Assembly (NCBI GenBank): GCA_014898425.1
Contig: RCSZ01000008.1
Coordinates: 434,001 to 498,000, forward strand
DNA length: 64,000 nt
From: Botryotinia globosa
Taxonomy: Eukaryota > Ascomycota > Leotiomycetes > Helotiales > Sclerotiniaceae
Direction of reading: 5' to 3'
In this document: piece after piece, positions 61,756 to 64,000 of the stretch
Numbering within the stretch: position 1 is the stretch's first letter
Layout: each line of letters begins with the position of its first letter
Made by a program: the position numbers and the translations under genes
The notes under the pieces: generated by a model
Told to the model about the DNA's origin: nothing
Databases searched by the model: none
Seen by the model: the letters and a program-made list of their open reading frames with translations, nothing else

Positions 61756-64000
61756 ATGGGAAAGATAGCAACAAAACTACAGGAGATTAAGGAAGGATTT
61801 AGAAATGATGAAAACTTAACTCGAGGAAGAAAGGGCTTTGCTCGTGGAATGAAAGCATTACCGTCATCGACAGGAAGATATTTGGTACGAAAGATTCCTT
61901 TCGTACATTGGTTCCCGAACTATGCTCCAAGATGGCTTGTCGACGATATGATTGCTGGAGTAACAGTCGCATTGGTCTTGATTCCCCAGGCCCTGGCATC
62001 TGCAGCGTTAGCTGGCATACCATTGCAGCAGGGACTCTTTGCTAGTTGGCTGCCATCGGTCATATATTTCTTCATGGGTACATCGAAAGGTATTACTTCT
62101 ACATGAATTTATAATTGGTTAATGCTAAGAATTATAGATATTGCTACAGGCCCTACAACATCTTTAAGTCTGCTTACCAACGCCGTTGTGTTATCGATCG
62201 CTGCCCAAGATCTTCCGATACCGCCAGCTCTCATTGCCTCCGGTCTCTCTTTTTCGATAGGCGCCTTTTCTCTGTTATTCGGACTCCTGAACCTTGGATG
62301 GATTCTAAAATTCGTCTCTGTTCCTATACTAATTGGGTTCCAAATGTCAGCAGCGTTGATCATTGTTCAAGGTCAGGTTCCATTAATACTAGGAGAGTCG
62401 GGTGTGGGCCAAGACTTTACGCTACAAGGAACGCAAATCCCCGAAAATATTTTCACTACTCAACCATTATCCTTGGCTGTTGGCGTAGCCTCAATAGTGA
62501 TTATCATCTTATTGAAGCTTATGGGTAAAAGGTGGGGGCAAAAGAGTAGCATCATCAGAATCTTGTCAAGTTTACGGAACGCTTTTGTGATTGCTATTTC
62601 CACTGCGATATCCTTCATTGTCAACAAAGACCTCATTATTCCACAATTCCCCATTGCCGGGACGGTAGCATTAACCCTACAATCTCCACAACTTCCGACC
62701 AAAGTTGTTCTGCTTGTTGCCAAGAGATCGTTCCCCGTGAGTTAGTCTGAGATCAATGCTCAATGGGCCGGACGCTAATCTTCCAATTTTTGCTTAGGTT
62801 TTCATAGCTGCTATAGCTGAGCATTTGATAAACGCCAAGTCATTTGCTCGCGAAAACAATTATGAAATTGATGAATCGCAAGAACTCGTCTTTCTGGGGA
62901 CCGCAAACATTGTGAACGGCTTCTTTGGTGGGATGCCAGTATCCGGATCTCTGTCTCTATCAGCAGTAAATTCAACAACTGGAGTGAGATCGCCACTCAG
63001 TGGACTATTCTCTGCCGGATTTGTTTTTCTTGCTATCAATTTATTGACGGAAACATTCCAGTGGATACCAACTGCAGCAACGAGTGCGATTATACTTATC
63101 TCTGTAGGAGAAACATTACCTCCAAACCGTCTTCCACTCACATACTGGAAATATTCATTTGCCGATTTCATAGGCTTTTTTGTCGTCATGAACGTGGCGT
63201 TGGTTACAAGTCTAGAGTTTGCTCTTGGGCTTGGGGTAGTCTACATGGTGCTCTACACTCTCCTCCGCACATTATTGTCCTCGATTATTCCATTAAAGCC
63301 CCACGATCTCGAAAACAGATACAGTTTTGAAAGTGTTAACAGAATGAGTATACCTCTTCAGGGTGGACGCCTAGTACCTCAAGGCACGCAACTCATTACG
63401 TTAGAAACTCCTCTCATTTACTTGAACGCGGAGAGGATAAAGAAAGATATTCTAGAAGCTATTTGGACCTATCATGAACCGACTCCATACGGGCCAACAG
63501 AACAAAAAGGATGGAGCGACTATCGGCTTCGAAGAACTGCGGCTCTCCGTCGCAGGAGTAACGTTAATACACCAACCAGATTACTTCCAAGGCTTGAAGT
63601 CGTCGTATTCAACTTCACACGAGTCACATTTATTGATACTACCGGCCTCACCTACCTTCAAGATCTCAAAGACGAAATTATGGCCTACAGTGGTGACGCT
63701 GTAGAGCTCCGTTTCGTAGGCATGATTGACGCTGTACAGAAGAAATTCAAGAGAGTAGGATGGCCGTTGGGCACTTATCAAGAATCACAAATCGGTCTAG
63801 TCGCGGGAATTGACATCATATTTGAAGATCTACGTGATGCGGTCGCAGCACCTAGAAGTGTTAGAGCATCTGTGAATGGACTAGATTTTGGGTTTGTGAA
63901 TTCGAGGAATGATATGGAACAATTTACAGATGAGGAGGCTTTTGAAAAGGGCAGGATGAACGTCATAGTCACAAATGTTGTGACAAAGGATGGGAGGGCG
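61756..64000 (+). CDS. Sulfate permease (SulP family) with STAS domain, 3' end cut by window
   Basis: Exons 61756-62089, 62138-62736 and 62798 to beyond 64000. Intron 1 runs GTATTA to AATTATAG (48 nt); intron 2 runs GTGAGT to TTGCTTAG (61 nt). Some 712 residues are visible and the frame is still open at the edge; fungal SulP proteins commonly have 750-850. Signatures are GVTVALVLIPQALASAALAG and DIATGPTTSLSLL in the first helices, then AEHLINAKSFA and GGMPVSGSLSLSAVN. A C-terminal STAS domain is shown by VVFNFTRVTFIDTTGLTYL. The protein should import sulfate (or a related anion) across the plasma membrane with protons. No assimilation genes are adjacent. Confidence 0.9.

Overview
The window looks like a nuclear contig of a filamentous ascomycete (Pezizomycotina). 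Most confident genes that are spliced have short introns (about 47-93 nt) with GTAAGT- or GTATGT-type donors, CTRAY-type branch sites and YAG acceptors. Genes are monocistronic with long AT-rich spacers. The families are fungal: a STAND-type N-terminal domain with ankyrin repeats, a Bcs1-like AAA ATPase, a SulP permease with STAS domain, a TAP-like secreted peptidase and a 2EXR-like protein. Base composition and the many small orphan genes would fit Leotiomycetes (Botrytis/Sclerotinia-like). That placement is inference. No rRNA, tRNA, CRISPR array or autonomous transposon was recognised.

Layout. From 0.7 to 33.8 kb, all 14 genes I can support lie on the minus strand. The first part (0.7-16 kb) is a run of small, hydrophilic, low-complexity proteins of unknown function (86-228 codons, mostly single-exon), interrupted by one larger unknown gene at 9.0-10.1 kb. 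Then come a FAD-dependent monooxygenase (17.0-18.7 kb), a 1072-residue ankyrin protein (19.8-23.0 kb), an unknown 316-residue protein (24.8-25.8 kb), an unknown basic Ser/Thr-rich protein (29.1-30.3 kb) and a very acidic nuclear protein (33.0-33.8 kb). A gene-free stretch of about 3.4 kb follows. Genes to its right are mostly on the plus strand: two small orphans (37.5 and 38.6 kb), a protein with a 36-bp coding minisatellite (40.4 kb), an amidoligase-fold protein (minus, 42.4-43.7 kb), a six-exon calmodulin-like protein (minus, 44.2-45.1 kb), a single-pass membrane protein (46.1 kb), a putative small zinc-ribbon gene (49.7 kb), a 2EXR/F-box-like protein (51.2 kb), a secreted TAP-like peptidase (52.5 kb), a small secreted four-cysteine protein (54.9 kb), riboflavin synthase (minus, 56.2 kb), a small conserved fungal protein (58.1 kb), a Bcs1-like AAA ATPase (minus, 58.6 kb) and a sulfate permease cut by the right edge (61.8 kb onward).

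How the genes work together. Most recognised genes are unrelated housekeeping or accessory functions (flavin synthesis, mitochondrial AAA chaperone, sulfate uptake, calcium sensing, extracellular proteolysis), and I see no metabolic cluster. The strongest candidate for an undescribed system is the orphan-gene run at the left. Eight of its nine members carry the hexamer RCCGTA (either orientation) 160-285 nt upstream of the start codon. Three of them also share a longer element, CGAGT(Y/AT)TATGAA, at nearly the same distance (about -205 to -225). One member encodes three copies of a unit joining an R-x-V-x-F peptide to a Y-x-R-M-V-x-x-E-x-(K/R)-x-W segment. I read this as a co-regulated set of lineage-specific small proteins; what they do is unknown.
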